From: Penelope pileata
Lineage: Eukaryota; Chordata; Aves; Galliformes; Cracidae
Assembly (NCBI GenBank): GCA_013396635.1
Contig: WBMW01001713.1
Coordinates: 1,804,289 to 1,868,288 of the forward strand
DNA length: 64,000 nt
Reading direction: 5' to 3'
The position numbers and the translations under genes were made by a program. The notes below the pieces were generated by a model, which made no database searches, was not told where the DNA came from, and was given only the letters and a program-made list of their open reading frames with translations. This document shows, piece by piece, positions 23,382-35,755 of the stretch (positions are counted from its first letter, which is position 1; the number at the start of each line of letters is the position of its first letter).

Positions 23382-23487
23382 CTCTCTAGAATCTGAAGAT
23401 CTGGCTGTTCATTTGTATCCAGGAGCAGTTACTATTCAAGGTGTTCTCAGGAGGAAGACTTTGTTGAAAGAAGGCAAAAAACCCACA
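23382..23487 (+). CDS. RALGPS2: RALGPS2 exon: start of PH domain
   Basis: This 106-nt exon encodes SLESEDLAVHLYPGAVTIQG then VLRRKTLLKEGKKPT. The second block is the first beta-strand and the basic loop of the PH domain (GVLRRKTLLKEGKKP), the loop that in PH domains contacts phosphoinositide headgroups. It starts one base into a Ser codon and ends on a codon boundary at GTAAG. The acceptor CTTTCAG is followed 8 nt later by a second AG (CTCTCTAG); using that would shift the frame, so the first is taken. Confidence 0.93.
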
Positions 23488-23984
23488 GTAAGATTTTTTT
23501 TTTTTTTCTTAAACACCCGTTTTCTCACCTTCTTCCTTTGCTCAATTTTAAGTACAATAAGATATCAACTGTGCAATTGATATAAGTGTCTGAGATCTCC
23601 ATTGCCTTGCTGATTACGGTTTGGGGTCACTGCTAGATCTTACATTCTTTTTTTTGGTGGATTTATTCAGTTTGTAAGGATATGCCCATGATCTAGGGAG
23701 TGGAAATGTAATGCAACATCAAATCTCATACAAATACTGGTAATTTTGAAGAAGAGCATGCTATATCTTCCTGAATGATAGGTGGATCCTTACAGTTTAT
23801 CAATCACCCTTAGGGATTGCATTGCAAACGTGTGATTATGAATTACAAATCAAAATAGGTAATCATGTCAGTGGAGTATACTTTGTGGCTGTGCATAAAA
23901 TGAAAAAGAGAAGGGACGAGCACACTCAAGCATACTTTAACATTTCTTTTATGCATTATGCATATTTTTCCCCTTTCTCTCCAG
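23488..23984 (+). other. RALGPS2: RALGPS2 intron (497 bp)
   Basis: Bounded by GTAAGA and a pyrimidine-rich CTTTCTCTCCAG acceptor. It has a T-run just after the donor. Nothing else recognised. Confidence 0.85.
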
Positions 23985-24077
23985 GTAGCATCTTGGACTA
24001 AATACTGGGTAGCACTGTGTGGAGCCCAACTCTTCTACTATCCTGCAAAATCTCTGAAGGCTACAGAGAGAAAACAT
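23985..24077 (+). CDS. RALGPS2: RALGPS2 exon: PH domain core
   Basis: This 93-nt exon is phase 0 on both sides and encodes VASWTKYWVALCGAQLFYYP then AKSLKATERKH. WTKYWVAL is the second PH beta-strand with its typical W..RYW-like pattern, followed by the LFYY strand. The acceptor CTCCAG and donor CAT|GTATGT are strong. The exon is symmetric, but skipping it would remove core strands of the PH domain, so it is probably constitutive. Confidence 0.94.
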
Positions 24078-24168
24078 GTATGTAAAATAGGTATACTTCA
24101 GTGTCATTTAAGAAATCAGAATGTGAATTCCTGATGTAAACACTGAGAGAATATTTTCGGATTAGCAT

Positions 24169-24237
24169 GGTTTGGGTTGGAACTTGATGATCCCTGGGGA
24201 CCCTTCCAACCCAGGCCGTTCTGTGATGCTATGATCT
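24169..24237 (+). mobile_element. CR1 LINE 3' terminal fragment (about 70 bp)
   Basis: GGTTTGGGTTGGAACTTGAT, then GATCCCTGGGGACCCTTCC and AACCCAGGCCGTTCTGTGAT with the tail GCTATGAT: the typical CR1 3' end in sense orientation, including the degenerate ATTCTATG-type octamer tail. Only the 3' UTR tip remains. Confidence 0.87.
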
Positions 24238-27200
24238 CTACTCAGTACTATCTGGTCTTGCAGTCAGGCAGTCATGGATATGCCCTAATGGAAATATCAT
24301 GCGTGCTTATACGCTACAACAGGAACATCTGCTTTGCAGATGCCACAAATCTGTACTTCTGTAAGGATGGAAACTATGTCATGGGGTCTGTCTGCTTTTC
24401 TAAGGTACAACTCATATATTTTGATGGTTTCTGAGTCTTGCAAGAGTTTGTCACTCAAAAACCAAATAGTCACTGAGAAATCATTACATATGGCATTAAA
24501 CGTGCACTGATTTCATATGTGAAATAAAATGAGACTACTCTTTTTTCCATCTAATCTCACAAGCTACACGTGACTACAAAGCACTTTGTATGTTACAGAA
24601 AGAGCTAGCATATCACATGATGCTGGCTTTCCCTTCATCCATTGCAACTTAATTTGAAAGAATCAAGAAATGCTTTGCTTATATGGGAAAGTAATAAGAG
24701 GAATTTTTTGTAGCTGTTCCAGGGATGTCACGATGTGCATAGTTCACTTCTGTTTTCACTGCTTAATTATAATGGAAGAGGATGTGCCAGAGGTTCTGTT
24801 AGGAAACTGGATAAAATTTGAGATACTTGAGTCTTTTTCCAAGTTCATTCGCTACTTGGAACCATTACTTACAGTTGCCTTGGCTGGTGTTTCACTTTAA
24901 TTTATGACAACTGTCACTGAAGAACATTTGCTTTGCATAAAGTTTATGTAATTTTAGAAACTGAGATGTGCTGTAGAATCCTAGAAAGGGGACTGTCTTT
25001 TTTTTTTCTGGTACAAAATACTAGGGTTTAATCCTAACATTTGTATGTTCAGAGGGTAGAGATCTGAAGCTTAACGTTTGACTTGTCTCCTGCATATTTG
25101 AATTTTCTGTTCCATTTGGAAAGTTTGTGTCTAGTGTTGTCTTAATCTACAAAGCAGTTGAGTGTTTTCCACTTTGACTGAAAGCAGCTAATTAGGAAAT
25201 GGCATTCTAAAATTCGAAGTAACTTAAAATTAGCTAATTATTTGTAGAAAGATTGGCAGTTTCTTTGCCATATCCATCTGCCCCACTCCTACTAGCTTTG
25301 ATTGCCTAGGTGAAAGCAAAACTAATCCTACCTAATTTGTTAGTTAGGAATGACAATGCTGGTGTATGACCTAAGGCCTGTTAGCCAAGCATGTCTGTAT
25401 GAATGCATTTACCTCTCATATCAGTGAAGAATGTATGGAAGGGCTCTGTCTCATTTAAAAGTGAAGGTAGTTGGAAGAAGCAGACTTGTAAACTATTACA
25501 AGCAGAAATGTGAATTGCTAAAGCAAATGCAAAAGAAAGAACCAAGAGAAAACTTGTGCTGTCATAATGTCACTAACAATTAATTGCTAGTTTTTCTGGA
25601 AACACGGAGAAACGGAAAAGAAATTTTTGTAATGTCAGACTTTGTGTTCCTGTTAATGATGTGATGCCTTCAGGCTTTCTGCCAAAATTGCATTTTGTTT
25701 TCTTTCAAGAAGGGAGTATGTATCTTGTAAGTCTCTCTTGTCTACTCTCTGTCAGAGTACTGAATGATGGCTGGATTTACCATATTTGTACCTATTCAAT
25801 CAGGAGTTATTTCAAGATGTAGATTGTTTTAAAATATTTATGCACAGTGACATATGGGTTTAGAGAACTTGAAAAAATTGTGTGGCTGGAAATTGTGTTG
25901 TTTGGAAAGTAAGCGTATTGAATGTTTATGTGGTCCATCTGCTTATCCATTTTCTTCAGAATGATGATTTTAATCGTGTAGATCATTTTGCCCTTTCTTT
26001 AGGAAAAGTGAAGTAAAAAGGTAACAAATGTACAAATTCAAGTTTGGTATCTGATTGTCTTGGGTCTCTGTTGTTGCAAAAGTCTTTACTTTTGTCTTGA
26101 AATGCAGTTATATCCATTTAATATCTACTTAGAATGCTCTTTCCAAAGTTACTTTCTGAACGTACTGAACTGACATTATCATCTCCCAAATAACTGATTT
26201 GTTGCGATGCCTGCAACAACTAAACTGCTAGCAAAGAGAGCAGTGCCTAAGAAGCTAAACATCTCGCAGCCTTCTGTTCCCCTATTTATTTGTCCAAGGA
26301 TGTGCCAGCAGACTGAGAATGAAGCTTGCAGATAGAGGCTAGGACATATTCAGAATTGTAATGCTGGCAGGCTTCTGCTGGCTTGTGAATGCCGAGCTGA
26401 GTTCAGGCAGTGTAGAGGCCCTAGGAAAGGGAGATGGAATAGTGGTGGTGGAGAGAAATGACTGCTGGAGCAGATCAGTTGGTTTATTTACGTATTTATT
26501 TCACTGTTTGATTCCATGGAATTGGACTGAATTGTCCAGCACAGCCTTGGATTTGTCTGTGCATAACTGCTGTCTTGCTTTTAGCTGTTGAGGGCAGTGA
26601 ATACAACTTGTTCAGTTCACAGATGCAAAGCACTTCAGGAAGCCCAGGTCTCTGATTTGCTTTCTCCGGTGCAGGGATGATTAAAATAAAGTAATGCCTG
26701 TTAGCTACAGTTGGGCTGTCTTCTGTTTTAAACAAGCCATTCACAGTGAGTACACACATATTCCTGCTCTCAGGAGTTTCTTACAGCTCCAAGTACCTTC
26801 TTTATGGTGAAATGAAGGTGGAAGATAACCTGGTAGCTGCTGTAGGAGGTTGGCAGAGGAGGGGGAGAGGCTCCAGTTGGTTAAACAGCCCAATCCTGGT
26901 GGTCAGTGACTTTGCTCAGCTAGTTTGCTTGTATTGCACTTTTCCCATAGCTGTTGGTGGCCTGGATGTCAGTTTCACTTAAGGGTTATTGCACAAAGCC
27001 TCAACTTTTCTTCTGGAGTCTACAAGAATGATTTCTCCAGTGTCATGCTTCTGTTCACATTTGGCTGCGTTTTCAGAAAGCAGGTTTAGTCAAAGTAGGA
27101 GAAACTGTAGATGGTCAACCAGCTGTAGCTAGTTGGTGCATCAGCGTGTGCTCACTGTGCAAATAGTGTCCAGTTATGTTCCTGAGAGGTCCATTCTGCA

Positions 27201-29200
27201 AAGTAGAGTTCTGAGACTAGATCTAGGTTGTCTTTTGTTACTGTCCACGTTAAATGGATAAAAGGGGTGCTGCTGTCTACTTGGAAGCAGGTTCCTTTTT
27301 CTAACGTGGACACATTTGAGATTTACCTGGCTGAAATATCCTAGGCATCTACTGTTGCCATGTGGACATCAGTCTTTGCAGCTTCCTTGCTCAGGGTCTC
27401 TCTGATGTGGAAGGGAGTGCTAGGAACAAACAATAGTCTGCTATATAGAAGTTCCTGGCTAGAGCTGTCCTGGTAACTGTGCCTTGATTACAGGCATGCT
27501 TTTGCCTGTTCTGCTGCTATTGCTTCAGGCAGCTGAGACCAAGGTCCTGGAATGCTTTGACACTGAAAGCAATTCCAGGCTTACAGTGGCCAACCTCTTT
27601 GGAAAATTACTTCATAAAAACAGCAGTTTAATCCAGCAGAAAGGGCAAGAAGTCCCCTCCGTTCTAAACACAGCCAAGCCAGCTCTTCTCATGCCTCTGG
27701 TCAAAGGCAAAGAAGTGTTCCAGTGTAGAATGCACTCTGGCTGTGCATCTGCTCTAGAGGATGCTGTAGATACCTGGATGGGACTTCTTGTGCTGCATCT
27801 ACTAACAAAGACAAACAGATATAATGACCCTTGTATTTTAAATAAGGAACAGGTTTCAGTTACTGCTACAGTAATGGAAAACTGTTGATAATGAGCACAT
27901 GGACTTCAGAGCCCAGAGGGTGAAGGTACAGGAGCATCTCAGAGGAAGGTCTGTAACATACTTAAAGTTTTATCTCATTTGCTGATATGGTAACAACAAA
28001 CAAACATCCGTGATTAAACTAGGAGCTACACATCTTTAGAAAAGGACAATAGTACAAATAGGCAACTTAAAATGAGTGTTTAAGAAAGCCTTCTCCTGGA
28101 AAAATGTGAACACATCCATAAAACAACTGTTCATAGTGATTGAGATGGAAAAATCTTGCCAGCTTCTCTGACAACATAGCATGCGTGAGAGGTTTTTCCA
28201 TGTTTGTAGGTATTTGGAAAAGCACCGGAGACTTTCTGAGCCTTTTGCTCAAGAATGAACTCTTGTTCGTTCCAAGCCTTGCCTTGCATGCTGCATTCAG
28301 AATTAGACCCGTTTATTGGCGCTCGAGAGAACTTGGTGTTTGTTCCTCAGACACTTTCACAGAAAAACCTTGATTAAAAAATTGCTGCTATTCTAGGAAA
28401 TGCATTCAGCTGCTGAGAGAATGATTTGAATATTAGCTGTAAAATCTCAACAGGAGATTGAATTTTTGATTCAAAGATTTATGTAAAAATAACTCGGAGC
28501 TTGGAACAACAAATCTAGTTATGTGAAGCCTTGCACCAGAGCGATGGATTTCTATGCATATAATATGAGACTTTCATTCCAGTGGCATGTATAAAAAAGC
28601 AGAGGAACCAGGAACATTAAATCACAATGAAGCTTTCATTCCCTTCAAGTTAACAAAGCAGACTTGCTGTTAGCACGGCTCCACGCATCAGTGGAGAAGG
28701 AGCTGCCTTGGGGGACTGTGTAAACACGCGGTACAAATCCAGCGGTGCAGAGGAATGGAAAACTGACATGTGCTTCACGTGATGATGGATTGATGCTAGC
28801 AGGAAATGCTTTCCTTCTATGGAGCTTTTCACTTCCCAGAGCAGCATTGTGATGAACTCATTGTTTTGAAAGTGTTAAACGTTCTTGAGATGGTGGTAAA
28901 AGTGGAATAAGGAAGCTCTGGCAGTTTCAATTGCTTGATAGCTTCACGTATTGCAGGCCTGTTACTGAGACACATGGCCAAGATGGGAAAAGAGCAAATG
29001 TGTCATTTGAAGTGAAACTCTAGAAATGAATGCAGTTCGTTCTTTGTGGCACAGATTTTCACCTCCGTAAAACTAACCTTTTAATGCTCTGTAGGACAAC
29101 TTGGAGTTTGCTTTTGCAGATCTCTTTTAAGGGTAAGTTGTCATCTTGTTTTTCAGGGCAGCATCTTGAGTCCTTAAGTCCTGGATATATACTTTCCTTT

Positions 29201-29239
29201 AGAAAAAAAGAAAAAAAGAAAAGAATAAAAAAAGAAAAA
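29201..29239. repeat. A-rich purine simple repeat (AAAAAAG-type)
   Basis: Almost pure A/G tract with one T at 29226, built of A-runs separated by single G. Simple sequence in an intron. Confidence 0.8.
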
Positions 29240-30939
29240 CTCTTGAGCTATTTATTTTTTTCTTCCCCCTGTTCTTGTTCTTTATTCCTACTTTCAGATA
29301 AACTTTAAGTTTTCCGTATTGACTGGATTCTGTTTGGAAAGAAATTGTTATCCAGCCCTAAATGTAATGAGATGTTGTCTGACACAGCTTTGTAATTTGC
29401 TTCTTTACCTTATGAGCTGTTACCAAATTTGTCTATCTTCTAAAAGCAGTTAGAATGACTTAAAACTTTAGTATATGTGGTTCTACAATTTTTCTAAGGA
29501 ATGGTCTTTTCCCACAGTCTTATCCACAGTGGTATCGAAAAAGGCCATCCATTTTGAAGTTTGGCAGACAAGTAGTTTGGCAGACAAGTCTTCATAAGAG
29601 CAGTCTTCATCCCTTTTGCACTTAAGCTGTCTCTGCAAGCATCCGTTCAAAGTTTCCAAGCTTTTCTATTTCCGCTGATGTTTACGTGGGTCAGCTGGAC
29701 GGGGCTGGTAGGAGCTTGTGATGGAATGGCTGCTGCCAGCGTAACTATAGCAACGTGATGGTGGCAGTACACAAAAGCTGTGTTTGGGAAAGAGAGTGGA
29801 CTTTTCTGTTATTTTGAACTTGATTGAAATACTTCTCGTGTTTCAAGTATTGACCTAACATTTGGCCGTTTAAAGTTATACCATATTTTAAACTGAGGTT
29901 TAAAACGGAGCGTGTTGCACAAGTCCCAGACAGGTAAGCTTATTTAGACATTATGGAGAGTGTGATACCCTCAAACTAATCAGCAGGAATGGTTCCTTTC
30001 ACTGCTGTTCCCTTTTTACTGGATTTGTAGTGGTAAAACAGTATTATTTCTCAAACGATACAAAAGAGTTTTTGTGCTTAATGCCATGAGTCCGCTTTGA
30101 GACGTTAGTATGAAGAATATAAGTATTCTGGAATTGCAAATTCATTTTAATAACTGAAAATGTCCTTGACATTGTTTTAGCTTTATAGCTTCTAAAAGAT
30201 AACTGTAATTAAAGAGAGGTCAAAGTTACTGTGCTAAGAAAGAACTTAGAACAGGGATTTGATGAAGACATCTGATAACAGACAGCATATAGCAAATTTG
30301 GACCAATAATGTCTTGTTTACTGGAATGTACGTGCTCACTTATCTATTTCATTCACCGTGTCATAATATTTAATTATACCTTTGTGTTATCTCATTCAAA
30401 GGACAAGTCCACAATTACAGACTATTATAATTATGTGTTGTCTTAGTTTCTAACAGAAGTTACTTCTCTCACAGTGCCTGATATGAAGCCATGTTTTGTT
30501 TCCAGAAGAGAAACAAAACTGATAACATTTTAAACTTTGAATAGTTATGGTACAGACGTTTAATTATTCTTCGTTAATAGTGGAGAGCTTAACTTTGCAT
30601 TTCTTAATGCATTTCTTAATGATGGTATATACATGTGCAGAAGCCTGCTGAGGAATGCTATGGTGTTCATGCAGTGCAGTTTAGACACGTGGTTTGATGG
30701 ATTGTGATGTTCCTTTGAATTTAGTTTGAATTTAATTCACTGTGGTAAGTTCTGTTTTCACTAATTCTGTCTAAAATTCATGCATTTATTTAAGTGCTGT
30801 GCTTCCTTTGAAGTTATTCTGTGTCTTTGACAGGGACACTGAGAGGAGCTGCTCTTTTGAATGCTTGTTCTGTACAGTCAGTCAGTCTGGCCAAAGCTTT
30901 TTATTTTATGCTGGTTTACATCTCTCCTTGTATTTTCAG

Positions 30940-31045
30940 TTCAAATCCACACCGAGTAAGAATGTGTCAGTCGTGGGCTGGATGGTGATGATGGCAGATG
31001 ACCCTGAACATCCCGATCTCTTCTTGCTGACTGATTCTGAGAAAG
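30940..31045 (+). CDS. RALGPS2: RALGPS2 exon: PH domain, middle strands
   Basis: This 106-nt exon encodes FKSTPSKNVSVVGWMVMMAD then DPEHPDLFLLTDSEK. It holds the strands before the C-terminal helix, with the pattern VGWMVMM ... DLFLLTDSEKG typical of PH strands 5-6. It starts on a codon boundary and ends one base into a Gly codon. The acceptor is TATTTTCAG and the donor G|GTAAGC. Against the recalled human protein the changes are conservative (STPSK for STSNK, VVGW for VIGW). Confidence 0.94.
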
Positions 31046-32250
31046 GTAAGCAGCACTCCTCCTAAGAATACTGTGATTCCCAGAATAAACACAATTTTTG
31101 CTGAGATACTTGTACTCAACTAAATGAAATTGGAAAGAATATTACTTTTCTCTTATTCAGCTGCTCTTCAACATGTCATGTTTACCTTCAGCGTGCTATG
31201 AGAAAAGTTGTCTATAGGGAATCCTTAGTCTTCCTTCATTAAGCTCTGAGTACTGTCCAAGCTAACTTCTTGTGTTTTTGTTTTAAGTGTTCATCTGCAT
31301 TATCTTAAACTATATTTAAACAATTCAAAGGCATTTTCATGTACACAAAAATGTAAGTAGCAATAGAAAGAGTTTGCTATTCAGCTAACACCAGGTGTTT
31401 GACCGGGCCCCTCTCCTCTCCAAATAAAAAACAAACCACAAAACAAAACAGCTATCGAAACACGGTGCTATTGCCGGGAAAAACAGTAAGACTTCACTAT
31501 TTTGCACTGAGAAGCCAGAGGAAAAAATTAGGAACAAAAAACTAATTTTCTTTATTCCAGCACAGTGAGTGCCCTGGTTTAAACTGAAGAAATTGTTGCT
31601 TTTCTATAGCACTTCACACTGTGCACAGAGAGTGTTGCTAGCAGCTCTGATAAAGGAGCTTGACATTACTCATCTTACTTGCCTCCAGTCTGAGTACATT
31701 TTCTTTCTGAGTGTCTATTCTGGTTTAAGCTGATAAGCAACAGCAACTTGAAACGTTTTTGTAATACTTGGCCTTTCTGAATCCAAGCAAGCATCGTCTA
31801 ACATGAGATACTGAAAACAACAGTCTGACATGTCATTACATTTAGGAATAATTTTCAAATATTTTTCAAATGTAGCTTTCTAGAGTGCATTTCTGTACTA
31901 TCTTGCACTTCATAAAATTATTATGATAGACAAAATTAGAATAAAGTCCTTGAACAAAAAACATGTTTTGTTGTGTGGTTCTGGGAAATGTTTTGGTTTT
32001 CTTAATAGTTGACACTGGTGTTAGTTGAAATCTAGGTTGTCCAAAAGGCAGACAGACAAGCTGTGACTTCTTGCACTATGTCAAAGGATTGTTTTAAGCT
32101 CCTCCACACATGCCAGTCAAAGTGTAAAGTTACAAGGACCTTTTACTATTACATGTTTTCATAGTGTTAAAATTTAGAGTTATTTGACAGTAGATAAGAT
32201 TTAAACATACTATTTGTTGTGTTTCTTTTTCCCCTACTTTTTTCACTTAG
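31046..32250 (+). other. RALGPS2: RALGPS2 intron (1205 bp)
   Basis: Bounded by GTAAGC and TTTTTTCACTTAG. No repeat recognised. Confidence 0.85.
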
Positions 32251-32342
32251 GAAACTCATACAAATTTCAAGCTGGAAATAGAATGAACGCGATGCTCTGG
32301 TTTAAACACCTGAGTGCTGCCTGCCAAAGCAACAGACAACAG
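32251..32342 (+). CDS. RALGPS2: RALGPS2 exon: PH domain C-terminal helix
   Basis: This 92-nt exon encodes GNSYKFQAGNRMNAMLWFKH then LSAACQSNRQQ. The segment NAMLWFKHLSAAC is the C-terminal alpha-helix of the PH domain, with the near-invariant Trp in LWFKH that caps the barrel. Two bases complete the Gly codon at the start and the exon ends on a codon boundary. The acceptor is TTCACTTAG and the donor CAG|GTGAGA. Confidence 0.94.
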
Positions 32343-34097
32343 GTGAGAACAAGATGTTAAGAAATAGCTAAGAGCTGTAAAGAGCTCAGAAGTGACTGAG
32401 CTTCAGGGTGACCAAGCTGTAATTGATTACTTTATATGAACAGCAATCTACTCTGACCAGCCTGGACAGTGGTTTCACCTGCTTCTGGCTTAGCTTTCCT
32501 GTTTGTCTCCTTGTAAATGAATCCTCAAAGCTTCTGCAGTAATAAAGAAAAATTTAGGGCTATCTTGAGGCTAATTTAAAGCAATTTGGAAAATTGAGAA
32601 ATGGAAGAAATGCTGTAAAATGTCTGTTCCAGAGGCAGTATATTTGTCACTGTCTGTTTAAAAATGGCTATTTTATAGTTATCTTATGTTGATTGTATTT
32701 CTAAAATATAATTTGGTTCTGGGTATATTTGAAAGACTTTGAAAACTAAAATAGAATTTTTCTTGAATCAACAAGTAAGAAAAGACTACTCCAACCCCTG
32801 TTAAGTTCTGTTCCCTTATGAATTGTTACTGACATTTTCATCAGTGCAAATGCATCTTCAAGTTAACACTTTTCTTCAAATTCCCTATTTCTTTGCATAT
32901 CTGTTGGGTTCCTGAAGCAAAAGTATTGCTGAATTAGTTGCCTGCTTCTATATGGCTATTAAGAGTAAAGGGAAACTAGGGCCTTTCCAAATCCTTCTGT
33001 GCATTCTTGTTCAGTTCTGCTTCTGACAGAACTCTGGGGAGTAAGGAGGGTTGCAGAAACATGTCTGAGACAGTGCAAAGGGGAAGAAATTGTGTTCCTG
33101 GCTGGGGAAGGTGGAAATAGCAAATAGTGGCAAGGAGTTTGCAAGAACATACTGACTGCTAGGCAGGTTTTTTTAAAAATAAAAAAATAAAAAAAAAAAA
33201 TCCTTTAAGTTCTTTCTCCTGATCATGATTTGATTCCTGACCAGTGCTTTCCCTGGAGAGGTGCCTTATAGAACTGCTTAGAACAGGTGTTTGCTTATTA
33301 AGGGTGTGACTGCATATGGTTGAATGTTTAAACGTGCTTCTGAAAGAGTATAGACACCTACCTGATTGAATAATACTGGGAACTGGTTTAATATATGTAA
33401 TTTTTAATTAAAAATTACAATTTTTAATGGTGTAGCTTTAACCCAATCGATTATTCTTGCTTCTGTGGGTAAACACAAGGACAGAAATCATCTGCTTCAA
33501 ATCTGACCAGAGTGTGCATTTATTGACAGTCATCTGGAATATAGTGGCTCTTTACCCTGAGTAAACAGAAGGTGTTGCTGTCAGGCAAATTCCTGATAAA
33601 GAGAAAATGGGGATGTAAGCTATGTAATGCATACTAGCTTTAATATTCATGAAAGGCAGTGATGTCTGCATCATACATTCAGGTTTCCTATGGGAAAAGC
33701 CCAGGCAAGTGTTTATGCCTTGATTTTTGTAAATCAGCCCTCAAAATACAGGAGGGCCTGCATCAGTCACTGACCTGTGCCAAGAATTTTCTAACTTGTG
33801 GGACTCAAGCGAGAAGAAGGTTCTGCTTGCTTAGTTCAGTACTGAGATCTATCATGTTAAAGCTGTTTTATTGACAACTTGAAATCTTAAACTTTGTCAG
33901 AATTAATAAGATCTAAGGCCATGTAATAAAATTATAAACAGTTAAATATTTTGGTGATTCCTGCATTTTCTACAACTGTCAGTATACTTGTACTGCTTGA
34001 TGATGGTGTGTTTAAGCAGACTGAATAGTCTGTGAAACACTGGGATGCAGGTAGCTATCACCTAAGGAAAATCAGCTATTTGTGTTTTTGTTTTCAG
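32343..34097 (+). other. RALGPS2: RALGPS2 last intron (1755 bp)
   Basis: Bounded by GTGAGA and TTTTGTTTTCAG. It contains an A-rich tract at 33172-33200 and a perfect 22-bp AT palindrome at 33397-33418. No exon recognised. Confidence 0.82.
33397..33418. repeat. Perfect 22-bp AT-rich palindrome
   Basis: Both arms read GTAATTTTTAA, so the 22-bp block equals its own reverse complement with no spacer. It lies in the last RALGPS2 intron. It contains the TTAATTAA octamer, which includes TAATTA, a homeodomain-type core. Function unknown; a chance AT palindrome is possible. Confidence 0.85.
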
Positions 34098-34127
34098 GTT
34101 CCTGCCAACTTGATGACCTTTGAATAG
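34098..34127 (+). CDS. RALGPS2: RALGPS2 terminal exon, coding part and stop
   Basis: Encodes VPANLMTFE followed by TAG. This is the short C-terminal tail after the PH domain and ends like mammalian RALGPS2 (recalled as VPTNLMTFE). The acceptor is GTTTTCAG, phase 0. Only 27 sense bases are present, so the exon is recognisable only through its phase and the conserved ending. The rest of the exon is 3' UTR. Confidence 0.93.
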   Translation, partial: VPANLMTFE

Positions 34128-35755
34128 CAGGCTGATTCAAAACAAAATAAAAACAGAACAGTTTGAACCATCTCATAATTCAGAACGAGGTCCTGATAGA
34201 AAATGTGCCAGCTGCATTCTGTGCCAGAACAGAGCCTGTCAAGTCGATCTCCTGGACTCTGGAGCCTGAACAAAACAACTAACGGCTGGGGAGCGGGGTC
34301 TCCCAGATGGAAAATGGGATTGCAACATGAATTGCCATGGACCATGCTTCGTTATATTCTCTGAACTGACCTGTGGAAACCACTGCCTTAAAGAGTGAAA
34401 GGAAAAACAACAATGAAACACCAAATAGTGTGTGTGAAACTTCTGGCGGTGCTGTGCTTGAGTTAAATAGATTGTAGCTTGTTTGAGTTTCTTTTAACTT
34501 TATACTAATTTTGAAAATAACTCACCTTTTTAGGTATTCTTAAGAAAGCAAGTAAACTGGTATTTAAGAGTTGTATCAAAAGCTATGTATGAACCGGGTG
34601 GAAGAGGTACTGCACACTCTAGAGATGTTGTTTAGGCTGTACCAGGAGTTGTCAATGGGAGCTTGTCCCAGGCACACTGAGCCTGGTGTCACTTCTCTCG
34701 GACCTACCAGTACGCAAAATGTAACACATGCAAGTTTAAAATAGCAGGAAGCTTGCAAACCTTAGTACTGTATGGGAGCCATGTTCCCCAGGAGCAGCAC
34801 AAAGGCTGAGCACTTACACACCAAAAATGCTTTTGGTACAGTGTTACCTAACTCCTGGTTAGAGCATAGTTCATGTGTTTCAGGTGCTTGGGGTGTGTGT
34901 GAAAGACAGAACTGAAAGCACTGTTGGCTCAGAACCGAGTGTTTTCTTCCCATTTGTTTCTATGCCTGTCACTCTCCTACAGATGAAGGTTGACTGACAA
35001 AAAAACAAACAAACAACATCTTGGTATAGTTCTTGGAGACGTTTTACTTCTCTGGGTATCTGTTAAATTATCAGCTAGGGACCACTGACAGTGTATGGTG
35101 TTTCATAATACCATTTAAAATTTATATTTTGAAATGATAGAGGCACAATTTCAAGCTTTCATTATCTCATTTGGCAATAATTGATTTTTACTGTCTGTCT
35201 TGGTCAAAATATTATGACATTGTGTGGTACTGACAACGTGGCCTAAAGTAGACCTTACATACAGAAGCTCTTCTGATCTTCAGGAAAATAATTTATTAGA
35301 TGGGATACTGCAAAGAGAGAAAAGGTGTGGGACTATCAAAATGACATCCTTGACAGGAATAGTTCTTGGTCACTGAAATTATTCAGAAAAATACTATGAT
35401 TGTAAAAAGGGAACCGTGCTTTATGTGTGTTTTATGCATAAAACTTTGATTCTTGCTTTGTTTGGGTTTCCTTGACATCACCTAGGCAGCATTTCCTGGA
35501 TGATTAGTCCTCATTTAATCTTCAAAAATACAATCTTCATAAAGCAAGGAAATGTTATCCAAAATATGACTCTGATATCAGAACTTTGAAGTCTGTGGAA
35601 AAGTAGTAAATGTTTCATTGACATTGTGGTTTAGTGGCCGTAAATAAGCTTGCAGATTCCACCATGAATACTCCTTTTTAAAAAGAAACAAACTACCTAC
35701 TGGTTTGTGGCAGAGTTCTCTGACTGTGTAATAAAGTTTTCTACTAGTAGTGATT
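34128..35755 (+). other. RALGPS2: RALGPS2 3' UTR (inferred extent)
   Basis: Sequence after the TAG has no further coding similarity. The end is set by the AATAAA at 35730 plus about 20 bases; GT-rich sequence follows (AGTTTGTTTC near 35771). An earlier AATAAA at 34146, only 19 bases past the stop, could give a very short UTR but is probably too close. Another AATAAA at 36104 would lengthen it. Transcript data would settle which is used. Confidence 0.6.
35730..35735 (+). promoter_or_regulatory. RALGPS2: Candidate polyadenylation signal AATAAA
   Basis: Canonical hexamer in GTGTAATAAAGTTTTC, the first well-placed one after the stop codon, with a GT-rich stretch 35-45 bases downstream. Confidence 0.55.

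Larger units (their letters stand above)
24078..30939 (+). other. RALGPS2: RALGPS2 intron (6862 bp)
   Basis: Bounded by GTATGT and TGTATTTTCAG. It contains a short sense CR1 tail (24169-24237), a 15-bp direct duplication GTTTGGCAGACAAGT near 29560 and 29575, and an A-rich purine tract (29201-29239). The 134-codon frame at 27484-27888 was examined and rejected. No RNA gene recognised. Confidence 0.8.
2374..35755 (+). other. RALGPS2: RALGPS2 gene, 3' portion (12 exons; 5' part outside window)
   Basis: RALGPS2 encodes a guanine nucleotide exchange factor that activates the small GTPases RalA/RalB. Family knowledge: an N-terminal RasGEF (CDC25) domain does the exchange, a central PxxP motif binds SH3 adaptors, and a C-terminal PH domain targets the protein to membranes. 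Twelve exons flanked by AG/GT were joined by eye; all phases agree and give 381 codons without an internal stop. With the roughly 583-residue length of mammalian RALGPS2 this corresponds to residues about 203-583. The linker (LIPHGHRKCHSLGY, NTAEFKSATFPNAGPRHLL) and the ending VPANLMTFE match RALGPS2 better than its paralogue RALGPS1, as recalled. The introns are compact compared with mammals. The promoter and N-terminal exons are not in the window. In mammals ANGPTL1 lies antisense inside this gene; it was not seen in these introns. Confidence 0.9.

Noticed and set aside
23382..23395. Alternative acceptor 8 nt inside the PH exon (CTCTCTAG)
   Set aside because: Its use would shift the reading frame; the first AG gives the conserved SLESEDL reading.
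27484..27888. 134-codon plus-strand frame beginning with a hydrophobic, signal-peptide-like stretch (LLPVLLLLLQAAE) inside a RALGPS2 intron
   Set aside because: The rest shows no known domain, no cysteine pattern and no splice partners, and the length is within chance for 64 kb on six frames. Conservation of the frame in another bird would change this view.
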